From contig NZ_JAGEVF010000009.1 of NCBI RefSeq assembly GCF_017581965.1, positions 107,933 through 171,932 of the forward strand: a stretch of DNA of 64,000 nucleotides. The letters run 5' to 3'. The notes beneath the pieces are model-generated. The model ran no database searches. It was given only the letters and a program-made list of their open reading frames with translations, and was not told the origin of the DNA. Below are positions 37,641 to 45,392 of this stretch, piece after piece. A program made the position numbers and the translations under genes. The DNA comes from Winogradskyella pelagia. Its GTDB lineage: Bacteria; Bacteroidota; Bacteroidia; Flavobacteriales; Flavobacteriaceae. Numbering within the stretch: the stretch's first letter is position 1; each line of letters opens with the position of its first letter.

Positions 37641-39146
37641 TTAATTTCTTCTTGGTTGTTTCAATTTGTCTACTACAGCATCTATTCCTAAAGACCCGCC
37701 CTCAACTGGTGGAAAGTCTTTAAACGTTGCTAAAAACTCACCAATATAATTTTGGGCAGGAACAAACAACCACATGTTATCGCCATACCATTTTGTATAT
37801 AATGCAGATTCCCAGGAAACTTCGTAAGGATCTGCCCTTAAATTTATGGCTAATGGCCATGATGGTGTTTTACGGTAGGCTTCATTAATTGAACCTTCCA
37901 TAATGGTGAAGTGTAATTTCCAATTTTTGTACCTTAAGGCGTTGAGGTTCCCTCCAGCATCAAAATAAAAAATCTCCTTACGTGGTGCTTCATCTACCTC
38001 ACCTTTAAAATATGGCATTAAATTATACCCGTCTAAATGTTGTTTAAATGTTTTTCCATTCGCCGTATACCCTTTCTTAACTTTTTCTACAATGTCAGGC
38101 TCTCCTGCAGCTGCTAGAAGTGTTGGCATCATATCTTCGTGAGAAAAAATATCATTATAAACTGTTCCTGGTTTAATGACACCTGGCCAACGAATAACAG
38201 AAGGTACTCTAAAACCCCCTTCCCAAGTGGTCCCTTTTTCTCCGGCAAATGGTGTTGTACCTCCATCAGGCCATGTAAATTTTTCAGCACCGTTATCTGT
38301 TGAGTACATGATAATTGTATTGTCAATGATTTTTAAATCCTCCAATACTTTTAAGACCTTCCCTATGTTTTTGTCATGCTCGACCATGCCGTCAGGATAT
38401 AATCCTATACCCGTCACACCAACACTTTCTTCTTTCAAATGCGTCCAAACGTGCATTCTTGTTGCACTCAACCAAACAAAAAACGGCTTCCCTTGGGCAT
38501 GTACATTCTTTATAAATGCTATAGCAGCATCAGTGAATTCATCATCTGCTGTTTCCATTCTCTTTTTGGTTAATGGACCTGTATCCTCAATTTTTCCATC
38601 TGCGTAAGAACGTAATACTCCTCTTGGCCCAAATTTTTCTCTAAATTCTGGATCTTTTGGATAATAATACGTCTCTGGTTCCTCCTCAGCATTTAAGTGG
38701 TACAAGTTGCCAAAAAACTCATCAAATCCATGATTAGTTGGTAAATGTTCGTCTCTGTCTCCAAGGTGATTCTTACCAAATTGCCCGGACACATAACCAT
38801 GCGGCTTAAGTAATTCTGCAATTGTTGGTTGACTATCTTGTATTCCTTGCTTGGCTCCAGGCATACCAATTGTCAATAAACCTGTTCTGAATGGATGTTG
38901 ACCTAAAATAAAAGCTGCTCTTCCTGCAGTACAGGATTGTTGTGCATACCAATCTGTAAACATGGCACCTTCTTTAGCCAACCTATCGATATTTGGAGTT
39001 TTATACCCCATCATTCCGTGGTTGTATGCGCTCACATTAGACCAACCGATATCATCTCCCCAAATAACGAGGATGTTCGGTTTTTTTTGAGCAAAGCTCG
39101 TGCTTGCCATGCTTAAGCATAGAAGCAGTAATAGCATTTTTTTCAT
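37641..39146 (-). CDS. Secreted Cys-type sulfatase (CTAGR), copy 1
   Basis: 501 residues. Signal peptide LLLLLCLSMASTSFAQ. Domain motifs as in its paralogue: NILVIWGDDIGWSN, SCTAGRAA with Cys72, QFGKNHLGD, STDNGAEKFTWPD, GGFRVPSV and HEDMMPTLLAAAG. Tandem duplication is plain from the matching layout (NLYHLNAEEEPE, PLTKKRMET). Follows the barrel gene at 39278 after 131 bases. The large number of sulfatase copies suggests an evolving substrate range. Confidence 0.92.
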   Translation of the reverse strand: MKKMLLLLLCLSMASTSFAQKKPNILVIWGDDIGWSNVSAYNHGMMGYKTPNIDRLAKEGAMFTDWYAQQSCTAGRAAFILGQHPFRTGLLTIGMPGAKQGIQDSQPTIAELLKPHGYVSGQFGKNHLGDRDEHLPTNHGFDEFFGNLYHLNAEEEPETYYYPKDPEFREKFGPRGVLRSYADGKIEDTGPLTKKRMETADDEFTDAAIAFIKNVHAQGKPFFVWLSATRMHVWTHLKEESVGVTGIGLYPDGMVEHDKNIGKVLKVLEDLKIIDNTIIMYSTDNGAEKFTWPDGGTTPFAGEKGTTWEGGFRVPSVIRWPGVIKPGTVYNDIFSHEDMMPTLLAAAGEPDIVEKVKKGYTANGKTFKQHLDGYNLMPYFKGEVDEAPRKEIFYFDAGGNLNALRYKNWKLHFTIMEGSINEAYRKTPSWPLAINLRADPYEVSWESALYTKWYGDNMWLFVPAQNYIGEFLATFKDFPPVEGGSLGIDAVVDKLKQPRRN

Positions 39147-39277
39147 GTGTAATAGTTATTGATTAGTAATGTAAAAAAAAAGGATAAAGTATTCGCTTTA
39201 GTTAATAGTTTGTAAGATATTATATTTTTTTAATATATGTTAGACTTTAACAATCGTCAAATTTGGGACACTTTAAA

Positions 39278-39937
39278 TTAATCTGCGTCAATTCTAAAGA
39301 CTAGGCCACCGCTAAAGCCTCCAATGATTTGTGTTGACCCTGTACTGAATCCCGCTCCTCCTGTTCCAACATAAAAACCGCCATAGTTAACTGGAAAGAA
39401 TAAATTACCTTGTATGTTAAATCCAATGTTGTCTGTAAACATAATATTTGCCCCAGCTTCAAAATTAAAGGCAAAGTAGGTATTACTGCCTAAGCTTGGC
39501 GTTATTTCTGTTTGGGGTAGGCATCCTGTACAATTAAGAGTATTTTCGTTTTTTGGGGACACAATAACAAGACCGAGACCACTTCCAACAAAAGGCCTAA
39601 CTTTCCCAGTATTTAAATACTTTTGAATTCCTAGCAAGAACCAGTCATTTTGTAGATCTGACAGTCTCACTTCTCTATTGTTTTCAATATCTATATCGCG
39701 TACTCTAAGCTCTGTGCCCATACTTGTATAGGAAATTTTACCTATTAACCCAGGACGTAGTTCAACGCCTGCGGCAATTCCCCATTGCCCACTTGATTCT
39801 GCCTTAACATAGCCTAGACCGTAATTTAAACGTGTTCCAAACTGATACCCATACGATGGTGTGATTTCGATTACTTGTGCTGTTGAGGTTAAACTAATTG
39901 TTAAGCATAATAGCAGAAGTGTAATTTGATTTTTCAT
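39278..39937 (-). CDS. Predicted outer-membrane barrel protein
   Basis: 219 residues. Signal peptide QITLLLLCLTISLTSTAQ. Barrel-like strands follow: VIEITPSYGYQFGTRLNYGL, SGQWGIAAGVELRPGLIG, YFAFNFEAGANIMFTDNIGF, GGFSGGLVFRI. A CTGC pair is seen mid-protein (NCTGCLPQ), possibly a disulfide loop. Family not recognised. It is 21 bases from the MetA-type gene, upstream on the same strand, and 131 bases before the tandem sulfatases. Probably a component of the sulfatase locus outer-membrane set. Confidence 0.68.
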   Translation of the reverse strand: MKNQITLLLLCLTISLTSTAQVIEITPSYGYQFGTRLNYGLGYVKAESSGQWGIAAGVELRPGLIGKISYTSMGTELRVRDIDIENNREVRLSDLQNDWFLLGIQKYLNTGKVRPFVGSGLGLVIVSPKNENTLNCTGCLPQTEITPSLGSNTYFAFNFEAGANIMFTDNIGFNIQGNLFFPVNYGGFYVGTGGAGFSTGSTQIIGGFSGGLVFRIDAD

Positions 39938-39958
39938 TTTGTTATTTTTTTTGTGAAA

Positions 39959-40873
39959 TTAGAAAAATATATGCGACCAGCCAACAATAATGCTGTTGGT
40001 ATTAGAACCTAAATCTTTTAAAGTTGTAGAGTTTAAAAATACAAATTTAAGATTTTGACGTTTTGAGATTTTTAGACCCGTAGAAAGTGCCGATAATAAA
40101 TTGGTTCTAAGGTCGGCATTGGAAACATTATTAACCACAGATTCTCCACCAATACCATAGCTTGCACTAATCGAAGCCCACAATTTTGAACTAAATCTTT
40201 TAATGAGATGGGATTGTAAAGCCAATATAGGGTCTTGTTTTTTTGTTTTGCCACCAAAAAAATTATTATTATTTGTAAAAATGAATATTGACCCTGTTAA
40301 CTCATAAGACCAAGATTGCCATGTATGTACCATTCCAAATTGAGGTCTAATGACAATTTGATTTTGGCCAATATTAATCAGTTTTTCATCGAAATATTGA
40401 CCTGTAGGCAAATTAACTGCCAACGAAGCTCCAAATATTGTATTAACAGGATGCTCTGCATTAAACTTTTGAATATCTTTAATCGTACCCGGTGGCGGGC
40501 CATTTAGATTCACGGAAAAGCGTATCCTAGAATCGCCAAAGCCGTTACGATATAAACTAGCAGGGTTCCCACTTAAGGTACCTTCAAATCGAATAAAATT
40601 ATAAGGAACTGTTACATCAATTCTAGCCAATTTGTTACCAAGGCGAAAGGACCTAATATAGGATGTTACTATTGTACTTACATTTACAGAGACATCTTCA
40701 GCTTCTAAGAGTGGGTCGAAAAGTACCTCCCCAAATGAATTGGCATAGCCTGCACCAATAATTTGTGAATTTACCGGTAGAATAGACCATCGTCTTGGCT
40801 CAACATCTTGAGTGAAGCAAAACGTTGTTTTAATTAGAATAAGCCCAATAAGAATGTATTTATAAAATCTCAA
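39959..40873 (-). CDS. Phenol-degradation MetA-pathway-type outer-membrane barrel
   Basis: 304 residues; signal peptide ends TTFCFTQ. Landmarks match the paralogue at 11091: FGEVLFDPLLEAEDVSVNVS, GFGDSRIRFSVNLNGPP, VNLPTGQYFDEKLINIGQNQ, FIFTNNNNFFGGKTKKQDP. It therefore belongs to the same putative outer-membrane transporter family. It starts 12 bases after the AI-2E-family gene stop on the same strand and precedes the sulfatase pair, so the arrangement barrel-sulfatase resembles the plus-strand arm. Confidence 0.78.
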   Translation of the reverse strand: MRFYKYILIGLILIKTTFCFTQDVEPRRWSILPVNSQIIGAGYANSFGEVLFDPLLEAEDVSVNVSTIVTSYIRSFRLGNKLARIDVTVPYNFIRFEGTLSGNPASLYRNGFGDSRIRFSVNLNGPPPGTIKDIQKFNAEHPVNTIFGASLAVNLPTGQYFDEKLINIGQNQIVIRPQFGMVHTWQSWSYELTGSIFIFTNNNNFFGGKTKKQDPILALQSHLIKRFSSKLWASISASYGIGGESVVNNVSNADLRTNLLSALSTGLKISKRQNLKFVFLNSTTLKDLGSNTNSIIVGWSHIFF

Positions 40874-40885
40874 AAAATCTATAGT

Positions 40886-41938
40886 TTATTTTTTCAGAGT
40901 TGAGCCGTCACTATTAACCCAGAACATATAGAGCCTGTGGGCAACTGATAATACTACAGCACCGACAAAAAGTCCAATTATTCCATGTAAAAGCATACCG
41001 CCCAAAGTGCCAACTAAAATTATAATCATCGGAGTTTGAAGTCCCTTACCCAATAAGATGGGTTTTAGAAAATTATCTGAGAGCGCAACTGCAATCGCAT
41101 AGACTGTAAATATTATTGCCGGAGTCGTGTCTGAAGTAGAGAAAGCCAACAGAATTGCTGGAATCATAACTAATAATGCTGGAATCTGCATAATGGCCGC
41201 AACTAGAATTAGAAAAGCAAAGAATCCTGCTGCAGGCAGGCCTATGAGTTTAAAACCTATTAATGCCAAAACAGTCTGAATAACTGCCACAAGCAAAATT
41301 CCCTTTACAACACTTCTAATAGTATCCCTGCACATGTGGATGATTTCATCAGATTGTAAACCAAATAGTTTCCCGAATAACAATTGACCAGTTTTATAAC
41401 CAAATTCAGCTTTGTACATTAATACAACCGATATGAGAAAAGAGGCTACAAAAACAAATAAAGTACCAAAAAATCCTGTTAAGCGAGATAACAAGCCAGT
41501 ACCTTTATCTATGAAAATGTCTTTATGTTCAAGGGCATATGCTTTGGCGTTGGAAGATAAAGCGGACCACTCATTGTACATTTTATCACCTATTAAGGGC
41601 CATGACTTGACATCTTCCGATGGGTTTGGTATAAGGTGCTCGTCACTCTTAATCTGTTTTACTATTGATTTGCCACTAACAGAAATCTCTTTAATTAGAA
41701 TGTATGCAGGTGTGAATAGGATTAATGCAATTAGTGAAGTGAATAAGATTACCCCTAATTTTTTATTACGAAACCGACTGGACCAAGATTCAAAAATTGG
41801 AAAAAGAGCAACAGCTAAAATGATAGCCCAAATAAAAATTAAAATAAAAGGCTTTAGGATGAAGAAAGTCCAGGCAATTAAGCCTAACAGTAGAATAAGG
41901 CGAATAACCGAGGTGATATTTAAGTTGTTTGGTTTAAT
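40886..41938 (-). CDS. AI-2E family transporter with no canonical start codon
   Basis: AI-2E/YdiK-type integral membrane permease. The coherent frame extends upstream of the only long-range ATG (41581) to the 7-A run at 41938: its N-terminal residues read as the usual hydrophobic pair of helices (SVIRLILLLGLIAWTFFILK, FIWAIILAVALFPIFESW). Full length is then about 350 residues, as normal for the family; from ATG 41581 it would be 231 residues with the first three helices missing. No ATG, GTG or TTG lies in the upstream part; the likeliest start is ATT at 41936-41938, overlapping the stop of the preceding gene. Confidence 0.8.
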   Translation of the reverse strand: MKPNNLNITSVIRLILLLGLIAWTFFILKPFILIFIWAIILAVALFPIFESWSSRFRNKKLGVILFTSLIALILFTPAYILIKEISVSGKSIVKQIKSDEHLIPNPSEDVKSWPLIGDKMYNEWSALSSNAKAYALEHKDIFIDKGTGLLSRLTGFFGTLFVFVASFLISVVLMYKAEFGYKTGQLLFGKLFGLQSDEIIHMCRDTIRSVVKGILLVAVIQTVLALIGFKLIGLPAAGFFAFLILVAAIMQIPALLVMIPAILLAFSTSDTTPAIIFTVYAIAVALSDNFLKPILLGKGLQTPMIIILVGTLGGMLLHGIIGLFVGAVVLSVAHRLYMFWVNSDGSTLKK

Positions 41939-42596
41939 TTTTTTCTAAAGCCTTAAAGATTTCTTCAGTGTATTTACTCGATGTCTTAAATGCGTTCTTT
42001 GGATCTTCAATAGTAGTCGTAACAACGGCTAAAAGCTGATCGTTTTTATCTGCTTTTAGATTGTAAGCTACAGTTTCTAAATAATATGTTTTTGTAGTGT
42101 AGGTTGTTGGTGTTGTATCACCAACATATACGCTGTAAACATAGGGCTGATAATAATAGCCATAAAAATTTCCATAATAACTTGGATAAAAGGAGTTCCA
42201 AGGGTCAGAAAAATAGTAATTATTGCCACTTGTAACTGTGCGTTCTCTTATATCCTTGACACTAGTAATAACAACAGCATCAAAACCTTCATAGTTTAAT
42301 ATCTCACGAATCATTTTCATACGTTCTTCATCAAGATCCTTCGCGGCAGCAAGGGGAGGAAATTTACTAAAGCTCGGTGTGGCCTTTATACCTTTAGCGA
42401 TTAATTTGTCTGTTATGTCCCTTTCAAAGGCTAGTCTGGCGCTTTCATTCGATGTTCTGGCAACTACCAGCACTTTTTTATCTTTAATTACAGAGACTTC
42501 AGGAGACTTCCAAGCATCCACAACTTTTATGCCACCGCAATTAAAGAGTGATGTGGTTAATACTGCTAATAGTAAATATTTAATTATTCCTTTCAT
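41934..42596 (-). CDS. DUF4136-like lipoprotein
   Basis: 220 residues. Lipoprotein signal ends SLFNC near residue 20. The mature part has KVLVVARTSNESARLAFERD, typical of lipoproteins that bind or modify envelope components (DUF4136-like), and a low-complexity Tyr-rich stretch about 125-165 (FYPSYYGNFYGYYYQPYVYS). C-terminus YTEEIFKALEKN. The A7 run at its 3' end leads straight into the AI-2E frame. Divergent from the Nramp-pxp operon. Function not known. Confidence 0.72.
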   Translation of the reverse strand: MKGIIKYLLLAVLTTSLFNCGGIKVVDAWKSPEVSVIKDKKVLVVARTSNESARLAFERDITDKLIAKGIKATPSFSKFPPLAAAKDLDEERMKMIREILNYEGFDAVVITSVKDIRERTVTSGNNYYFSDPWNSFYPSYYGNFYGYYYQPYVYSVYVGDTTPTTYTTKTYYLETVAYNLKADKNDQLLAVVTTTIEDPKNAFKTSSKYTEEIFKALEKN

Positions 42597-42618
42597 GTTA
42601 ATGCGTTATGTTAATGGC

Positions 42619-42674
42619 TAAAATAAACATTTAAGTTTAGTTTGCTCGTTGTATATTTCAATTTGTTTATTTTA
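42619..42674. promoter_or_regulatory. Pair of inverted 11-bp repeats in a divergent promoter region
   Basis: TAAAATAAACA at 42619-42629 and its exact reverse complement TGTTTATTTTA at 42664-42674, with 34 bases between. They sit between the divergent DUF4136-like gene (start 42596) and the Nramp-pxp operon (start 42691). Such inverted sites about 4 helical turns apart would suit a dimeric regulator of both directions. Both repeats are AT-only apart from one C or G, so chance matching is possible. Confidence 0.4.
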
Positions 42675-42690
42675 AAGATTTATAAATAAA

Positions 42691-43914
42691 TTGAGAGATT
42701 TCTTCAGGAATATTGGTCCTGGCCCATTAATAGCTGCAGCTTTTATTGGCCCTGGAACCGTAACGGTATGTACACTAGCTGGTGTTAAATTTGGATACAC
42801 CTTGCTCTGGGCAATGGGGCTGTCTATTGTTGCCACTATCTTTCTTCAAGAGATGGCAGCTCGCTTAGGTGTGATTTCACAAAAGGGTTTAGCAGAGCTA
42901 TTACGAACGGAACTACAACATCCTATACTTAAATTCATTGTTATGTTTTTGGTTTTATCGGCTATTTTAGTTGGAAATGCCGCATACGAAGCTGGGAATA
43001 TTAGTGGTGGTGTTCTTGGCGTAGAAACATTGTTTGGGTCCAAGTCACTTGTTTTTAATGAGGTTGAGGTTAACGTATATGTCCTAATTCTAGGAGCAAT
43101 TGCATTTGTAGCTTTATATATAGGAAATTATAGAGTCATTGAGCGGTTTCTGATTTTTCTAGTAATTCTCATGAGTGTAGCTTTTCTATCAACTGCAATT
43201 TTAACTAAACCGGATTGGTCCGCTATTTTCTCAGGACTATTTATGCCAGAGCTTCGGAAAAATAGTTTACTCACCGTTATTGCCTTAATAGGCACCACGG
43301 TAGTACCATACAATTTGTTTCTGCATACCTCGTTGGCCAAAACAAAATGGACATCAAAGGTTGATGTTAAATTGGCTAAACGCGATACAGTTATTGCAGT
43401 AGTTTTAGGTGGGTTTGTAAGTATGTCAATTATTATATCTGCAGCGGGTTTACCCTTAAAAGAGGTTTTGAATGCATCTGATTTAGCAGCGAGTTTGGAG
43501 CCTGTATTTGGAGCTAATGCAAAATATTTATTATCAGTGGGTTTGTTTGCCGCAGGTATAACAAGTGCAATTACAGCGCCTTTAGCAGCAGCTTACGTAG
43601 CGAGTGGTTGTTTAGGTTGGCCAGCTGATTTAAAATCGAAACGTTTTAGAATTGTTTGGATACTTGTTCTTGGGCTTGGTGTTCTATTTTCAACCTTGGG
43701 CTTTAAACCCATAGCTGTGATAAAATTTGCACAAGTAGCTAATGGCTTATTACTACCTATTGTTGCAATATTTCTGCTTTTGGTAATGAATAACTCTAAG
43801 ATTTTAGGGAAATACGTAAATTCAAAACTTCAGAACGTAATTGTGGTACTAATAATACTATTGACTTTTGTTTTGGGAGTAAAAGGAATTTTAAGTGCGA
43901 TGGATAGTTTTTAA
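42691..43914 (+). CDS. Nramp-family transporter, atypical metal site, linked to 5-oxoprolinase
   Basis: 407 residues with about 11 membrane helices. The fold matches Nramp (LeuT-like): IGPGPLIAAAFIGPGT opens helix 1 and GTTVVPYNLFLHTSL is helix 6. Canonical Nramp has DPGN in helix 1 and MPH in helix 6; here the positions are G20-P21-G22-T23 and V205-P206-Y207, so the metal-coordinating Asp, Asn and Met are all replaced. It sits directly upstream of pxpA (next start follows the stop at once). I infer it may carry 5-oxoproline or a related acid rather than metal. Start is TTG 42691. Confidence 0.85.
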   Translation: MRDFFRNIGPGPLIAAAFIGPGTVTVCTLAGVKFGYTLLWAMGLSIVATIFLQEMAARLGVISQKGLAELLRTELQHPILKFIVMFLVLSAILVGNAAYEAGNISGGVLGVETLFGSKSLVFNEVEVNVYVLILGAIAFVALYIGNYRVIERFLIFLVILMSVAFLSTAILTKPDWSAIFSGLFMPELRKNSLLTVIALIGTTVVPYNLFLHTSLAKTKWTSKVDVKLAKRDTVIAVVLGGFVSMSIIISAAGLPLKEVLNASDLAASLEPVFGANAKYLLSVGLFAAGITSAITAPLAAAYVASGCLGWPADLKSKRFRIVWILVLGLGVLFSTLGFKPIAVIKFAQVANGLLLPIVAIFLLLVMNNSKILGKYVNSKLQNVIVVLIILLTFVLGVKGILSAMDSF

Positions 43915-44655
43915 ATGACTTACTTTAATATAGACATAAACGCAGATGTGGGAGAGGGCTTAGGCAACGAGGCCGAGCTGATGCCCTTTTTGTCGTCATG
44001 CAGTATTGCTTGTGGTGGGCATGCTGGTGATGAAAACACCATGCGCAGTACAATTAATTTAGCCCAGCAATTTAATGTGAAAATTGGTGCGCATCCATCT
44101 TTTCCCGATAAAGACAACTTTGGGCGTATTCCACTAGATATAAGTGATAACGAATTATTATTTAGCCTGAAAGAGCAGCTAAGACTATTTAATAATATGT
44201 TGAAGTCTCAAGACGGGAGCCTAAATCATATAAAACCTCATGGCGCTTTATACAATTTAGCAGCTATTGATATGCATATAGCCAAAGTTGTGGTTGATTT
44301 GATTAAGCATGAAGCGAAAGGGGCCAAGCTTTATGTGCCTTATGGTTCGGTTATAGCTAGGCTTGCATTGAATTCTGGTATTGAAATAGTATTTGAGGCA
44401 TTTGCAGATAGAAATTACAATTCCGATTTAACTCTAGTTTCAAGACAATATAACGATGCACTTATAACGGATCCCGAATATGCATTTAATCACTGTAAGA
44501 CAATAATAAAAGAGGGTAAAGTGAGCTGCATTAATGGCTTGAAACAAAAAATAGAGGCATCAACATTTTGTTTACATGGAGATAATCAAAATGCACTCTC
44601 AATTCTAAAGTTTTTTCATAAAAACTTTCCTAAGGAGGGTATCGAAATTTGTTAA
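43915..44655 (+). CDS. pxpA: 5-oxoprolinase subunit A (LamB/YcsF)
   Basis: 246 residues of the YcsF/LamB family. PxpA with PxpB and PxpC forms the bacterial ATP-dependent 5-oxoprolinase that recycles pyroglutamate to glutamate. Motifs: NIDINADVGEGLGNEAELMP, ACGGHAGDENTM, IGAHPSFPDKDNFGR, HIKPHGALYN, AFADRNYN. ATG start immediately follows the transporter stop, so translation is coupled. The signature residues for the active site are all present. Confidence 0.93.
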   Translation: MTYFNIDINADVGEGLGNEAELMPFLSSCSIACGGHAGDENTMRSTINLAQQFNVKIGAHPSFPDKDNFGRIPLDISDNELLFSLKEQLRLFNNMLKSQDGSLNHIKPHGALYNLAAIDMHIAKVVVDLIKHEAKGAKLYVPYGSVIARLALNSGIEIVFEAFADRNYNSDLTLVSRQYNDALITDPEYAFNHCKTIIKEGKVSCINGLKQKIEASTFCLHGDNQNALSILKFFHKNFPKEGIEIC

Positions 44656-44660
44656 TTAAA

Positions 44661-45392
44661 ATGTATTACGATTTAAGTTTTTATAGGTACAATGAACGTT
44701 CAATATTAATTAGTTGGCCTGAAAAAATCAACGAAAATATCCTAAATGATATATTGAATTTCAAGAAAACAATTTCTGAAAAAAGTATTAAACAAATAGT
44801 TGATATAATACATGCATACTCCTCAATATTAATAATATACAAACACACTATTGACAACTTCAATGATGAGTATTTTAAGTTGAAGGAGCTCTACATGGCA
44901 TCTCAGAGCTCAGTTGTGCTTAAGAAGACAACTTGGGAAATACCAGTGTGTTACGACTTAGAATTTGGAGTTGATTTAAAGTTTATTTGCAACTTAATAA
45001 ACCTATCGCCATATGATGTGATTAGGATTCATTCAGCCCCAGTTTATACTGTTTATTTTTTGGGTTTTCTTCCTGGGTTTCCCTATTTAGGTGGGTTGGA
45101 TTCCCGCTTATTTCTGGAACGCAAATCAGAACCCAAGCTAAACGTTGCTAAAGGGTCGGTTGCCATTGGAGCAAATCAAACTGGCATTTATCCACAAGAC
45201 AGTCCGGGAGGTTGGCACATTATAGGCAAAACACCAATAGACCTCTTTACCCCAAAGCGGAAACCCTTAACTTTTATTGATGCAGGTGATAAAATACGTT
45301 TTGTTCCGATTTCAATTAAAGAATTTTATAAAATCGACGCCTTGGTAAAATCCTCAGATTATATTTTAAAACCCATTCAATCTCATGACTGA
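44661..45392 (+). CDS. pxpB: 5-oxoprolinase subunit B (KipI-like)
   Basis: About 243 residues from ATG 44661; a TTG at 44649 overlapping pxpA is an alternative start. KipI/allophanate-hydrolase subunit 1 family: the C-terminal part has VYTVYFLGFLPGFPYLGGLD, RKSEPKLNVAKGSVAIGANQ, TGIYPQDSPGGWHIIGKTP, all standard. Together with PxpC it forms the kinase/hydrolase part of the oxoprolinase. Overlaps pxpC by 8 bases. The N-terminal third is divergent and AT-rich (about 23% GC in the 44701-44760 line). Confidence 0.92.
   Translation: MYYDLSFYRYNERSILISWPEKINENILNDILNFKKTISEKSIKQIVDIIHAYSSILIIYKHTIDNFNDEYFKLKELYMASQSSVVLKKTTWEIPVCYDLEFGVDLKFICNLINLSPYDVIRIHSAPVYTVYFLGFLPGFPYLGGLDSRLFLERKSEPKLNVAKGSVAIGANQTGIYPQDSPGGWHIIGKTPIDLFTPKRKPLTFIDAGDKIRFVPISIKEFYKIDALVKSSDYILKPIQSHD

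Noticed and set aside
40886..41581. AI-2E transporter taken as a truncated gene starting at ATG 41581
   Set aside because: The frame upstream stays open and encodes normal AI-2E N-terminal helices up to 41938, so the gene is better seen as complete with an unusual start.
41412..41948. Plus-strand frame of 178 residues opposite the AI-2E gene
   Set aside because: It mirrors the AI-2E coding strand and has no signal, domain or sensible composition.
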